From positions 744,001 to 808,000 of the forward strand of contig NZ_NPFW01000022.1 in assembly GCF_002259405.1 (NCBI RefSeq): a stretch of DNA of 64,000 nt. The letters are read 5' to 3'. Position numbers and translations under genes: made by a program. How positions within the stretch are numbered: position 1 is the first letter of the stretch; each line of letters starts with the position of its first letter. Below the pieces are notes generated by a model, which saw only the letters and a list, made by a program, of their open reading frames with translations, did no database searches and was not told the origin of the DNA. The DNA comes from Rhodococcus sp. 14-2483-1-2. Lineage in GTDB: Bacteria; Actinomycetota; Actinomycetes; Mycobacteriales; Mycobacteriaceae. Shown here in pieces: positions 35,470 to 43,975 of this stretch.

Positions 35470-36629
35470 CCGATAGCGCCCGGAGCGCAGACGAACGCCA
35501 CCGCAGACCGTTCGACTCGGGCGATCACCACCGACAACGCCACGGATCCGCGCAGTTTGAGTCTGGGCCGCAGTAGTGCCGGATCCACGTCGACCCCGCG
35601 GACGAGAATCTCCACCGAGCCGCAGTCCATCCGATTCAGTTGTTGCCGAAGCACTTTCTCCGAGAACTTGGACTGCTCCAGAATCCGAAAGCCGCGCACC
35701 CCGTCCGGGACGGTGTCGCCGGTCAGATACGCGATTCTCGGATCGAGTTGCCACAGACCGAATCTGGCACCGTAGTGCCGAACCAAACCGGCCCTGACCA
35801 CCGCGCCGTCCGGATCGACGAGGTAGCTGCCAGGGGGCCGAACCGGAATGTCGTCGGATTCTGCGTCGGTGAATTCCAGAACACTGCCGTCGGACCGAAG
35901 AACAGCTGCCCGACGCCGAACACCGTTCTCGCTCAACCCTTCCGACCAGAGGCACGCTTCTCGCACTCCCCCGTCGAGCGAGACCACCTCGATCTCGCCT
36001 GCCCAGTCGACCGCGTCGAAATCCAGGCCGGGCGCACACTTGACGACCAGGTCTCGGCCCCGATAGGCGTCGAACAGGTCCGGTAGCGGTGGTTGCAGCG
36101 CCGCCGGGTCGTGGCGTCGCCGCCCACCTGCTCGGCGGCCGGGATCGGCCACGACGACGGTGTCGCGCGTCGTCGGTGTCAGAGCGTCGGCGCGCAGCAC
36201 GGTGGCGTCCGGGACGTTGTGTGCGGCCATCCGAAGCCGAATCGGGTCGAGATCGCTGCCCACCGCCAACTCCGTGGTGCCGACCAGCACGGACAGTTCA
36301 CTGCCGATCGAACACGTGACATCGTGCACCCGTCGTCCGGCGAGTCGAGCGGCCCGCCTGCGCGCGACGAGCGTCGGCGTGGCCTGCTGTACCGCCTCGT
36401 CGGTGACCCACCATCGGTCGGAGTCCAACAACTTCACTCGGGCCTTGCGGCGGACCGTCACGGTTTCGATCAGTGCACTCGCGTGGCCGGGGAAGCGAGT
36501 GCGCACCGAGGCCGTGTCGCGCACCGATGTTCGAGTGCTGAGCTCGAGATCGTCGACCTCAGCAAGCGCTCCGGCACCGGCCTCGCTTCGTAGGAAGTCG
36601 AGGTCGGTGCCGGTGAATTCGTAACCCAC
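35457..36629 (-). CDS. THUMP-like/class I methyltransferase-fold protein (Rv3037c-like)
   Basis: 390 residues. An N-terminal helical part is followed by a Rossmann-like domain with VHDVTCSIGSELSVLVG and AVGSDLDPIRLRMAAHNV. A C-terminal domain contains EQSKFSEKVLRQQLNRMDCGSVEILVRGVDVDPALLRPRLKLRG, as in the THUMP-like domain family. Possibly an RNA methyltransferase; substrate unknown. The next gene upstream is another methyltransferase, 40 nt away. Confidence 0.8.
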   Translation of the reverse strand: MGYEFTGTDLDFLRSEAGAGALAEVDDLELSTRTSVRDTASVRTRFPGHASALIETVTVRRKARVKLLDSDRWWVTDEAVQQATPTLVARRRAARLAGRRVHDVTCSIGSELSVLVGTTELAVGSDLDPIRLRMAAHNVPDATVLRADALTPTTRDTVVVADPGRRAGGRRRHDPAALQPPLPDLFDAYRGRDLVVKCAPGLDFDAVDWAGEIEVVSLDGGVREACLWSEGLSENGVRRRAAVLRSDGSVLEFTDAESDDIPVRPPGSYLVDPDGAVVRAGLVRHYGARFGLWQLDPRIAYLTGDTVPDGVRGFRILEQSKFSEKVLRQQLNRMDCGSVEILVRGVDVDPALLRPRLKLRGSVALSVVIARVERSAVAFVCAPGAIGQPV

Positions 36630-36669
36630 TAGCGGACTCGAGCGCAGAGTCTGCGGCGGTCCGAGCCGA

Positions 36670-37728
36670 TCAAGCGCGAGGAGCGGGCTTGGTGCCGGTG
36701 ATCATCACGTTGTAGAACAGTCCGCGCGGTACCACGTGCTGCAGCACGTTCTCGTCGACCCAGCTCAGTGTCTTCCATCCACCGAAGGCGAACTTCGCCC
36801 AGTTCCACCCCAGCTTGCCCGCGGGTACAGCGGCCTCGAAGGTACGCACCGGCCAGCCGAGCAGAGCGGCGGCGAACTCCTCGGTGTTCGCCTGGACGGA
36901 CTCGGCGCCGGCCGAGAGCGCGATGTTCTCGAGATCGGTCGGATCGAACGTGTGCAGGTCGACCACGGCCTCCAGCGCCGCTGCTCGCGAGGATTCGTCG
37001 AGCTCTTCCTGTGGCTTGCGCCAGCTCGCCAGGAACGGGAGCTTGGTGGCGCGGGTGGTCGCTTCCCAGGTGATGCGTCCGAGCCAGCGTGCGTAGAAGT
37101 TGCCCACCGTGGTGGGTTCGCCCGCGAACACGAAGCGGCCGCCCGGTTTGAGCACCCGCAGCACCTCGCGCAGGGACTGTTCGACGTCCGGGATGTGGTG
37201 GAGGACGGCGTGCCCGACGACGAGATCGAACGTGTCGTCTTCGTAGGGAATGGTTTCCGCGTCGGCGACGCGGCCGTCGACGTCCAGGCCGAGGTGCTCG
37301 GCGTTGCGAAGAGCGACCTTGACCATGCCGGGCGAGAGGTCGGTGACCGAGCCCTTGTCCGCGATGCCGGCCTGCATCAGGTTCAGCAGGAAGAACCCGG
37401 TACCGCAGCCCAGTTCGAGCGCGCGGCCGTACGGCAGTGCGGACTGCGCCGACGCGTCACCGGAGACCGCCTGATCGAACCTGCCGCGCGCGTAGTCGAT
37501 GCATCGCTCGTCGTAGGAGATCGACCACTTGTCGTCGTAGGTCTCGGCTTCCCAGTCGTGATAGAGCACCTGCGCCAGTTTGGTGTCCGTCCGGGCTGCC
37601 TCGACCTGCTCGGCAGTGGCATGCGGATTCGGGGCTGGATCGACCTGGCGGTCATCGATCTCGGACGAGGCCGAAGGCATCGCATTCGAGATCGATCGAT
37701 CGACACCGTCGTGGGGGCTTGCAGTCAT
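36670..37728 (-). CDS. SAM-dependent methyltransferase (Rv3038c-like)
   Basis: 352 residues, class I fold: ALELGCGTGFFLLNLMQAG, SVTDLSPGMVKVALRNAEHLGL, ADAETIPYEDDTFDLVVGHAVLHHIPDVEQSLREVLRVLKPGGRFVFAGEP. An acidic N-terminus precedes it and a long C-terminal helical part, perhaps lipid-binding, follows. Substrate unknown. Confidence 0.85.
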   Translation of the reverse strand: MTASPHDGVDRSISNAMPSASSEIDDRQVDPAPNPHATAEQVEAARTDTKLAQVLYHDWEAETYDDKWSISYDERCIDYARGRFDQAVSGDASAQSALPYGRALELGCGTGFFLLNLMQAGIADKGSVTDLSPGMVKVALRNAEHLGLDVDGRVADAETIPYEDDTFDLVVGHAVLHHIPDVEQSLREVLRVLKPGGRFVFAGEPTTVGNFYARWLGRITWEATTRATKLPFLASWRKPQEELDESSRAAALEAVVDLHTFDPTDLENIALSAGAESVQANTEEFAAALLGWPVRTFEAAVPAGKLGWNWAKFAFGGWKTLSWVDENVLQHVVPRGLFYNVMITGTKPAPRA

Positions 37729-37785
37729 CAGGCGAGCCTACTATCCGGTAGCTGTGGAACAACTCTTCTCCGTTGGGCCGTTGCT

Positions 37786-38565
37786 TCACCGTCCGGTGAA
37801 GGTCGCCTTTCCCGGGCCGTCGGCCACGAAGGACTTCATGCCGATCGTGCGATCGTCGGTCGCGAACAAGGCCGCGAACTGCTGCGCCTCGATCCGCAGA
37901 CCGGTGGTGAGATCGACGTCGAGCCCCTGGTCGATCGACGCCTTGGCCGCTGCGAGCGCTCGCGATGCACCCGTGGTGAACTGCATGGCCCAGGCGCGGG
38001 CGGCGTTGTAGACCTCGTCCGGTGCCACCACCTCGTCCACCAATCCGATACGCAACGCTTCCTCGGCACCGACGAAGCGGCCGGTGAAGACCATGTCCTT
38101 GGCACGGCTCGGGCCGATCAGCCGAGCCAGCCGCTGCGTTCCGCCGCCGCCGGGAATGACACCGAGCAGCACCTCGGGAACACCGAACTTCGCGTTGTCG
38201 CCCGCGATCCGGCGGTCCGCACCCAATGCGACCTCGAGCCCACCACCGAGTGCGTATCCTGTCACCGCCGCAACGACGGGCTTGGGAATGGTACTGAGCG
38301 AGCCGAGGGCGGACTGCAGATCTTCGGCGATCTCGGCCATCTCGGCCGCGGACAATGCCACCATCTCCTTGATGTCGGCACCGGCGGCGAAGACCTTCTC
38401 GCCGCCATAGACGACGACGGCCTTGACCTCGGAATTCACCGTGGCCTCGCGGGCCGCCGCTCGGATTTCCTCCTGCATCTGCCGATCGAGCGCATTCATC
38501 GGCGGACGATCCAGGCGAATGGTGCCGATACCGTCGGATACTTCGAGATTCACGAACTCAGCCAT
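37786..38565 (-). CDS. Enoyl-CoA hydratase/isomerase family protein (EchA17-like)
   Basis: 259 residues of the crotonase family. EKVFAAGADIKEM gives the CoA-binding/oxyanion hole and VTGYALGGGLEVALGADRRIAGDNAKFGVPEVLLGVIPGGGGTQRLARLIG carries the Glu pair of active hydratases. Probably acts in beta-oxidation or a similar acyl-CoA route. Convergent genes are absent; the NUDIX gene lies 11 nt upstream on the same strand. Confidence 0.9.
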   Translation of the reverse strand: MAEFVNLEVSDGIGTIRLDRPPMNALDRQMQEEIRAAAREATVNSEVKAVVVYGGEKVFAAGADIKEMVALSAAEMAEIAEDLQSALGSLSTIPKPVVAAVTGYALGGGLEVALGADRRIAGDNAKFGVPEVLLGVIPGGGGTQRLARLIGPSRAKDMVFTGRFVGAEEALRIGLVDEVVAPDEVYNAARAWAMQFTTGASRALAAAKASIDQGLDVDLTTGLRIEAQQFAALFATDDRTIGMKSFVADGPGKATFTGR

Positions 38566-38576
38566 GGGCCGAAAGG

Positions 38577-39407
38577 CTACCGGGCCTCGGACCGACGATC
38601 CGACCAGGGATGTCGCGTTCCGGCGTAGTACGCATCGTCGCCCTCGAAGACCACCCGGACCGTACCGTCGTCGCGGGTGAGAATCGGAAGCACCGGGGCG
38701 ATCTCGCGGTCGTGCTCGACGACCTGCGCGACGGTGTCGAACCGAGACAGTGCGTCCAGTTGGCTCCAGGTCGGCGGAAGGAGAATTGTGTTTCCCGACC
38801 GCCAGTCCGCCAGTGCGTCACCGGTCGAGCGCCAACTCACCGACGCTGCCTCGCTGGTCTCGCCGTCCGCACTCTGCCCCTCGGGCAGCACCGCAACGAA
38901 GAACCGGGTGTCGTACCGTCGCGCTTCGCCGACCGGGGTGATCCAGTGGGACCACGGCCGGAGCAGATCCGATCGCAGAACGAGGTCGTGGGCGGTGAGA
39001 AACTCGGCGAACGACACTTCGCGGCGCTCGAGCCGACCCCGCTCCGCCGCGAACGGAGCGGTATCGGCAACGATCGAATCCGGCGTCGAGCCGGCCAACA
39101 GCACGCCGCACTCCTCGAACGTTTCGCGCGCCGCAGCACACACAAGTGCCTGGGCCTTGCCCTCGTCCGTTCCGAAGCGCTCGGCCCACCACGACGGCGG
39201 CGGCCCTGCCCAGCGGACGTCCGCTGCCGCGTCCGAGGGGTCGACGCCGCCACCGGGAAACACCGTCATGCCGCCCGCGAATGCCATCCCACCGACTCGC
39301 TCGAGCAGGAAAACCTCGATGTCGGGTCGTGACAGACCGTCACGAATCAAGATGACCGTCGAGGCGTCCCGCGCCTGCGCGTGATCGGCAGCACTGTTCG
39401 AGCTCAT
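38577..39407 (-). CDS. NUDIX-family hydrolase (Rv3040c-like)
   Basis: 276 residues from ATG 39407; a TTG three codons upstream (39416) is possible. VILIRDGLSRPDIEVFLLERVGGMAFAGGMTVFPGGGVDPSD is typical of the NUDT19/CoA-diphosphatase-like branch. The box helix is AAARETFEECGVLLAG (REx2EExG), with a long insertion between the two parts. Conserved position beside echA suggests acyl-CoA or CoA-ester housekeeping (inference). Confidence 0.82.
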   Translation of the reverse strand: MSSNSAADHAQARDASTVILIRDGLSRPDIEVFLLERVGGMAFAGGMTVFPGGGVDPSDAAADVRWAGPPPSWWAERFGTDEGKAQALVCAAARETFEECGVLLAGSTPDSIVADTAPFAAERGRLERREVSFAEFLTAHDLVLRSDLLRPWSHWITPVGEARRYDTRFFVAVLPEGQSADGETSEAASVSWRSTGDALADWRSGNTILLPPTWSQLDALSRFDTVAQVVEHDREIAPVLPILTRDDGTVRVVFEGDDAYYAGTRHPWSDRRSEAR

Positions 39408-39455
39408 GAAGGGCAACGTACCGCTGCGCTTCGCAGCGGAATCGCTCGGTCCGCT

Positions 39456-40277
39456 CTACCGGCGGTGCGCTCCTGCAGCGCGGGTCCGCCGCGCGAAGAA
39501 CCGACCGTCGACGCGATCGAGTGCGATCGACTGGCTGAACGCCTCGGTCAGGTTCTCTGCGGTGATGACGTCGTCCATGAGTCCCTGTGCCACCACGCCG
39601 CCTTCCTTGAGCAACAACGCGTGACTGAAGCCCGGCGGGATCTCTTCCACGTGGTGGGTGATCAGCACGGTCGCGGGGGCGTCGGGATCGGCAGCGAGGT
39701 CGGTCAGGCGTGCCACCAGCTCCTCGCGTCCACCGAGGTCGAGGCCGGCCGCCGGCTCGTCCAGCAAGAGAAGTTCGGGGTCGGTCATCAGGGCGCGGGC
39801 GATGAGAACACGCTTTCGTTCGCCTTCGGACAGCGTGCCGTAGGTGCGGGTGGCGAGATGTTCGGCACCGAGGCTCTCGAGCATCTCGACTGCGCGCTCG
39901 GTGTCGACCGCGTCGTATTTCTCTCGCCAACGCCCCAGTACCGAGTAGCCGGCGGACACCACCAGATCGGACACGAGTTCGTCGGCGGGAATGCGCTGCG
40001 CAAGCGAGGAGGACGACAGGCCGATCCGCGGTCGGAGTTCGGAGACGTCGGTTTTGCCCATGATTTCGCCGAGAACGTGGGCGACACCGGACGTGGGATG
40101 GATCTCGGCCGCAGCGATACGAAGCAGGGACGTCTTCCCGGCGCCGTTCGGGCCGAGCACGACCCACCGTTCGTCCAGTTCCACCTTCCAGGTGACGGGT
40201 CCCACCAGGGTCGCACCGCCACGGCGGACGACTACGTCGGTGAAATCTACGAGCAGGTCGGGATCCGGTTCAGACAC
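39456..40277 (-). CDS. ABC-type ATP-binding protein (Rv3041c-like)
   Basis: 273 residues. Walker A GPNGAGKTSLLR, Q-loop region RIGLSSSSLAQ, signature LSEGERKRVLIARALMTDPELLLLDEPAAGLD (ABC motif plus Walker B), and His switch LITHHVEEIP. No permease gene is adjacent, so it may be a soluble or orphan ATPase. GTG at 40277 (VSEPDPD) is chosen; ATG at 40298 is an alternative. Longer frames upstream run into the divergent glgX region. Confidence 0.88.
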   Translation of the reverse strand: MSEPDPDLLVDFTDVVVRRGGATLVGPVTWKVELDERWVVLGPNGAGKTSLLRIAAAEIHPTSGVAHVLGEIMGKTDVSELRPRIGLSSSSLAQRIPADELVSDLVVSAGYSVLGRWREKYDAVDTERAVEMLESLGAEHLATRTYGTLSEGERKRVLIARALMTDPELLLLDEPAAGLDLGGREELVARLTDLAADPDAPATVLITHHVEEIPPGFSHALLLKEGGVVAQGLMDDVITAENLTEAFSQSIALDRVDGRFFARRTRAAGAHRR

Positions 40278-40329
40278 GACGCCTATCTTCCCGCACATCG
40301 ACCGTGCATTCACGGCAGGATGTGCACGC

Positions 40330-42495
40330 GTGTCGCCCAATGACGATCTGCCTCGTAGCTCCCACCGGACCGCCGGCGGCGAGTCCGCCTCGAATCCCCC
40401 CGGGTCTCCGTTCCCACTGGGTGCCACTGCACTGTCGACTGGCACTCAATTTGCAGTCCATGCACCCGAGGCCGATGGAGTCGAGGTATGTCTGATCGAT
40501 CCGGACGGCGGTGAACGTCGGGTGGAGCTGACCACCCGCACCTTCGGGGTTCGACATGCCTTCGTCCCGGGAGTGCGCCCCGGTGATCGATACGGCTTCC
40601 GCGCCCACGGAAAATGGGATCCGCACTCCGGCCGTAGGTTCAACGGCGCGAAGATTCTGCTCGATCCCGCCGCGCGCCAGGTGACGGGCGCATTCGGAGA
40701 CCCGTCGGCACTGCTCGCCTACGAGGACGACCCGTTCGGTGCGCCCAGTTCTCGGGACTCGCTCGGACACCTCCCGCTCGGCGTCGTCCGCGCAGCTGCC
40801 GATCGAGTCGGCCGTCCCGCGCGCCCCGACGTGCCCTGGGACCGAACGGTACTCTACGAGCTGCACGTGGGGTCGTTCACGGCCCGCAATCCTGCTGTGC
40901 CCCAGCATCTTCGCGGGACATACCTGGGTCTCGCCGAGCCTGCGGTGCTCGAGCATCTCGGGCGCATCGGCATCACGTCGATCGAATTGTTGCCCGTACA
41001 CACCACATTCACCGAACCCGGGGTTCGCGCCCGGGGTATGCGAAACCACTGGGGGTACTCGACGGGTGCGTACTTCGCACCCGACCCGCGTTTCGCCGCT
41101 GTTCCCGGTGACGAGGTGGACGAATTTCGCACCATGGTCGACGCGCTGCACGCTGCCGGGATCGAGGTGATCCTCGACGTCGTCTACAACCACACGTGCG
41201 AATCCGCGGTCGACGGCCCCTCGATCAGCTGGCGTGGGCTCGATGCACCCGGCTACTACCTGCTGGACGGACGCGGATCGGACGTCGATCTGACCGGCTG
41301 TGGCAACACTCTCGATTCCGCATCACCCGCGGTCGTGCGGATGGTGTGCGACAGCCTTCGGTACTGGGTCGAGGACATAGGTGTGGACGGGTTCCGATTC
41401 GACCTCGCCAGCACTCTCGGCCGGCCCGGTGGTTGGCGATTCGATTCTCGCGCACCGTTGTTGACCGCCATTGCCACGGACCCGATCCTGGCCAGGGTCA
41501 AATTGATCGCCGAGCCGTGGGACGCCACCGGTGCCGGCTATCAGGTCGGCAACTTCGGAGTGGCATGGTCGGAATGGAACGATCGCTACCGCGACACGGT
41601 GCGACGCTTCTGGGCGGGCCAGCACGGGGTTCGCGAATTGGCCTCGCGGCTGGCCGGTTCGGAAGACCTCTTCGCGGGCGGCGGGCGCCTGCCGTGGGCG
41701 TCGATCAACTTCGTCACCGCGCACGACGGGTTCACCGCCCGAGATCTGGTGTCGTACGAACGAAAGCACAACGAGGCCAACGGCGAAGAGAACAGGGACG
41801 GTACCGACAACAACTCGTCGGTCAACCACGGCGTCGAGGGTCCGAGCGACGATGCATCCGTCGTCGAGGCTCGGGGACGTCACGTTCGGGCGCTACTGGC
41901 GACCCTGACGCTCTCCACCGGCACACCGATGCTGCTCGCCGGCGACGAACTGGGACACAGCCAGGGAGGCAACAACAACGCGTACTGCATCGCCGAGGAC
42001 GCACCGGCCGCAGACGCCTGGGCCATCGACTGGGACAGTGCCGATCAGAACATGATTCGCTTCGTGGGCCGACTGCTCCGCGTCCGCGCAAGCGCTCCGA
42101 CCCTGCGTCAGCAGGAGTTCTTCACCGGCCGCGCGACACCGACCGGCCGACCCGATCTGGTGTGGTTCGATTCCGCCGGAGTCGAATTCGACACGGACCG
42201 ATGGAACGACGACTCGGTGCGCACCATTCAGGCCTGGGTGGACGGTTCCGACGTGCGCTCCTATGCCTCCGACGGCGGGCAGGTCGACGACGCCAGCTCG
42301 CTCCTCGTCCTCCATTCCGGCGGCCCCGCCGACATCACTCTGGCGTGCCCGAGTTGGTCGTCGTCGCGGTTCGTTCCGGTCCTCGATTCCTCGTGTGTGG
42401 ACGGGGTGCCCTCGGATACCACTGCGCTGGAAGCGGGTTCGACGATATCGGTGACCGGATCGACGGTCCTGGTACTGCGCAGCGCAGGCAGGTGA
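40330..42495 (+). CDS. glgX: Glycogen debranching enzyme
   Basis: GH13 isoamylase-type enzyme that removes alpha-1,6 branches from glycogen-derived dextrins. 721 residues from GTG 40330: N-terminal CBM48 (FPLGATALSTGTQFAVHAPEADGVEVCL), region I VILDVVYNHTCES, nucleophile Asp in DGFRFDLASTLGR, acid Glu in KLIAEPWDATG, and FVTAHDGFTARDLVSYERKHNEANGEENRDG. It fits with the nearby GH57/GT4 glucan genes. Its last 235 nt are overlapped antisense by the YczE-like gene. Confidence 0.94.
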   Translation: MSPNDDLPRSSHRTAGGESASNPPGSPFPLGATALSTGTQFAVHAPEADGVEVCLIDPDGGERRVELTTRTFGVRHAFVPGVRPGDRYGFRAHGKWDPHSGRRFNGAKILLDPAARQVTGAFGDPSALLAYEDDPFGAPSSRDSLGHLPLGVVRAAADRVGRPARPDVPWDRTVLYELHVGSFTARNPAVPQHLRGTYLGLAEPAVLEHLGRIGITSIELLPVHTTFTEPGVRARGMRNHWGYSTGAYFAPDPRFAAVPGDEVDEFRTMVDALHAAGIEVILDVVYNHTCESAVDGPSISWRGLDAPGYYLLDGRGSDVDLTGCGNTLDSASPAVVRMVCDSLRYWVEDIGVDGFRFDLASTLGRPGGWRFDSRAPLLTAIATDPILARVKLIAEPWDATGAGYQVGNFGVAWSEWNDRYRDTVRRFWAGQHGVRELASRLAGSEDLFAGGGRLPWASINFVTAHDGFTARDLVSYERKHNEANGEENRDGTDNNSSVNHGVEGPSDDASVVEARGRHVRALLATLTLSTGTPMLLAGDELGHSQGGNNNAYCIAEDAPAADAWAIDWDSADQNMIRFVGRLLRVRASAPTLRQQEFFTGRATPTGRPDLVWFDSAGVEFDTDRWNDDSVRTIQAWVDGSDVRSYASDGGQVDDASSLLVLHSGGPADITLACPSWSSSRFVPVLDSSCVDGVPSDTTALEAGSTISVTGSTVLVLRSAGR

Positions 42496-43088
42496 GTCAT
42501 GAACACTTGCACGAGCGGACCGACTCCGAGTGCATAGAGAACCGTCCCGACACCGAGCGTCCCACCGAGCAACCAACCGGTGAGCACCACGGTCAACTCG
42601 ATTCCGGTGCGGGTGAGCCGAATCGACCATCCGGTCCTGGCCACCAGACCGGTCATCAGTCCGTCTCGCGGCCCCGGACCCATCCCGGCACCGATGTACA
42701 GCGCGGTTGCGAACGCGTTGACCACGATGCCGGACACCATGGCCAGGGTCCTGATCGGAAGCCCGTCGAGATGCGGCAACACCGCCGACGTCGCGTCCAC
42801 CGCAACGGCGATCACCACCACGTTGCTCACGGTGCCCAGGCCAGGCCGTTGGCGCAGCGGGATCCACATCAGCAGTACGGCCACGCCGGTGATCGCGGTG
42901 ATGGTTCCGAAGCTGAGCGAGAGGTGACTCTCGAGACCCTGGTGAAAGACATCCCAGGGGTTGACGCCCAGTCCGCCGGCGATCATCAACGACATCGACG
43001 CCCCGTACAGCCACAGCCCCACGTAGAGGGCGGCCAACCGAGAAGGTAGCCGGCGACCGGCGACAACACGACGTGGTGAGATGAACAT
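42261..43088 (-). CDS. YczE-family integral membrane protein
   Basis: 275 residues from ATG 43088 (another ATG at 43124 is possible). The first ~200 residues form five or six membrane helices with GLGVNPWDVFHQGL, LSLSFGTITAITGVAVLLMWIPLRQRPGLGT and GAGMGPGPRDGLMTGL, as in YczE/YitT-like proteins. The last ~75 residues are hydrophilic, Ser/Thr/Glu-rich and lie antisense to the glgX end. The membrane domain appears complete without that tail. Function unknown. Confidence 0.82.
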   Translation of the reverse strand: MFISPRRVVAGRRLPSRLAALYVGLWLYGASMSLMIAGGLGVNPWDVFHQGLESHLSLSFGTITAITGVAVLLMWIPLRQRPGLGTVSNVVVIAVAVDATSAVLPHLDGLPIRTLAMVSGIVVNAFATALYIGAGMGPGPRDGLMTGLVARTGWSIRLTRTGIELTVVLTGWLLGGTLGVGTVLYALGVGPLVQVFMTHLPALRSTRTVDPVTDIVEPASSAVVSEGTPSTHEESRTGTNRDDDQLGHARVMSAGPPEWRTRSELASSTCPPSEA

Positions 43089-43153
43089 GCTTCCAGTCTC
43101 GGGGCTACTGGATATGTTCGGCATAGCCACTTGTGCGACAGTGGACCCCAGAT

Positions 43154-43975
43154 CTAGGGAACGGCAATCACGGTCGTCGAACCGGGTGCCACTTCGGTGA
43201 AGCCTGCATCCCGCACCGCGACGGCACGTCCAGCGCGAACCTCGTCCAACGCACGCGTCCATTGTTCCGGGCTCGCAGACCGAACCGAACATTCGAAGCC
43301 CGACGCAGCCCACTCGCGGCATTGCGCTGTGCTCATCGCACCCGCCAGCAGCATCGACGCGTGACCCACCTGCGCGGCTGCCTTGCCCACCGTCATGGAC
43401 AGCGAGGCGTCGATCCACAGCACCGGGCCTGCCGAGACCGAATGTTCGTCTTCGGCCGACACGTCGGTCCCACCGATCTGAAGCCGCTTGATCCGCGGAT
43501 CCAGATCTCCGACCCGACCGGGCACGAAAGCGCGTGCCGACGCTCCCCCGACGTCGACCGTCACACCCGGAACTTCCTGCGCAGCACGCCACTGGGCACC
43601 GCGCGCACGTCGGGCAACCTTTCGGATGCGAGCCGACGTCCACTCGGTGAAGGCCTCGTTCCACGAAGCGCCCACGCCCACTCGTGGGTCCAGGCACAGC
43701 GCAACGGTGGCTCTGGCAGCTGCCTCGAGCAACTCGCTACGCATGGGCGGATCGATTTTGGGGATGTGCAGCACCAACGGCATGGCCAGAACCTGGGACG
43801 GATCTGCCGGGTCCTCCGCTCCGCCGTACCCACGAGCGAGCTCGGCGTGGCGCGAGACGAACGTGTTGTCCGGCGAGAACTCCTCGGCCGCAGTCACAGC
43901 CGCCACGTCATCCGGTGCGTCGCCGGTCATGTCAACGCCGGTCATGTCGTCGCCGTTCATGTCATCGCCGATCAT
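43154..43975 (-). CDS. PTH2-type aminoacyl/peptidyl-tRNA hydrolase-like protein
   Basis: 273 residues. The C-terminal ~120 residues contain the PTH2 signature (SLSMTVGKAAAQVGHASMLLAGA) and a VAVRDAGFTEVAPGSTTVIAVP end typical of PTH2 proteins. The N-terminal half is uncharacterised. The gene starts with four near-identical 15-nt units, so Met recurs every five residues (MIGDDMNGDDMTGVDM) and the start is ambiguous: 43975, 43960, 43945 or 43930. The first ATG overlaps the serB stop by 4 nt. Confidence 0.75.
   Translation of the reverse strand: MIGDDMNGDDMTGVDMTGDAPDDVAAVTAAEEFSPDNTFVSRHAELARGYGGAEDPADPSQVLAMPLVLHIPKIDPPMRSELLEAAARATVALCLDPRVGVGASWNEAFTEWTSARIRKVARRARGAQWRAAQEVPGVTVDVGGASARAFVPGRVGDLDPRIKRLQIGGTDVSAEDEHSVSAGPVLWIDASLSMTVGKAAAQVGHASMLLAGAMSTAQCREWAASGFECSVRSASPEQWTRALDEVRAGRAVAVRDAGFTEVAPGSTTVIAVP

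Noticed and set aside
40293..40326. Hairpin GCACATC...GATGTGC in the ABC ATPase/glgX divergent gap
   Set aside because: Short interrupted arms near two alternative starts; no clear regulatory meaning.
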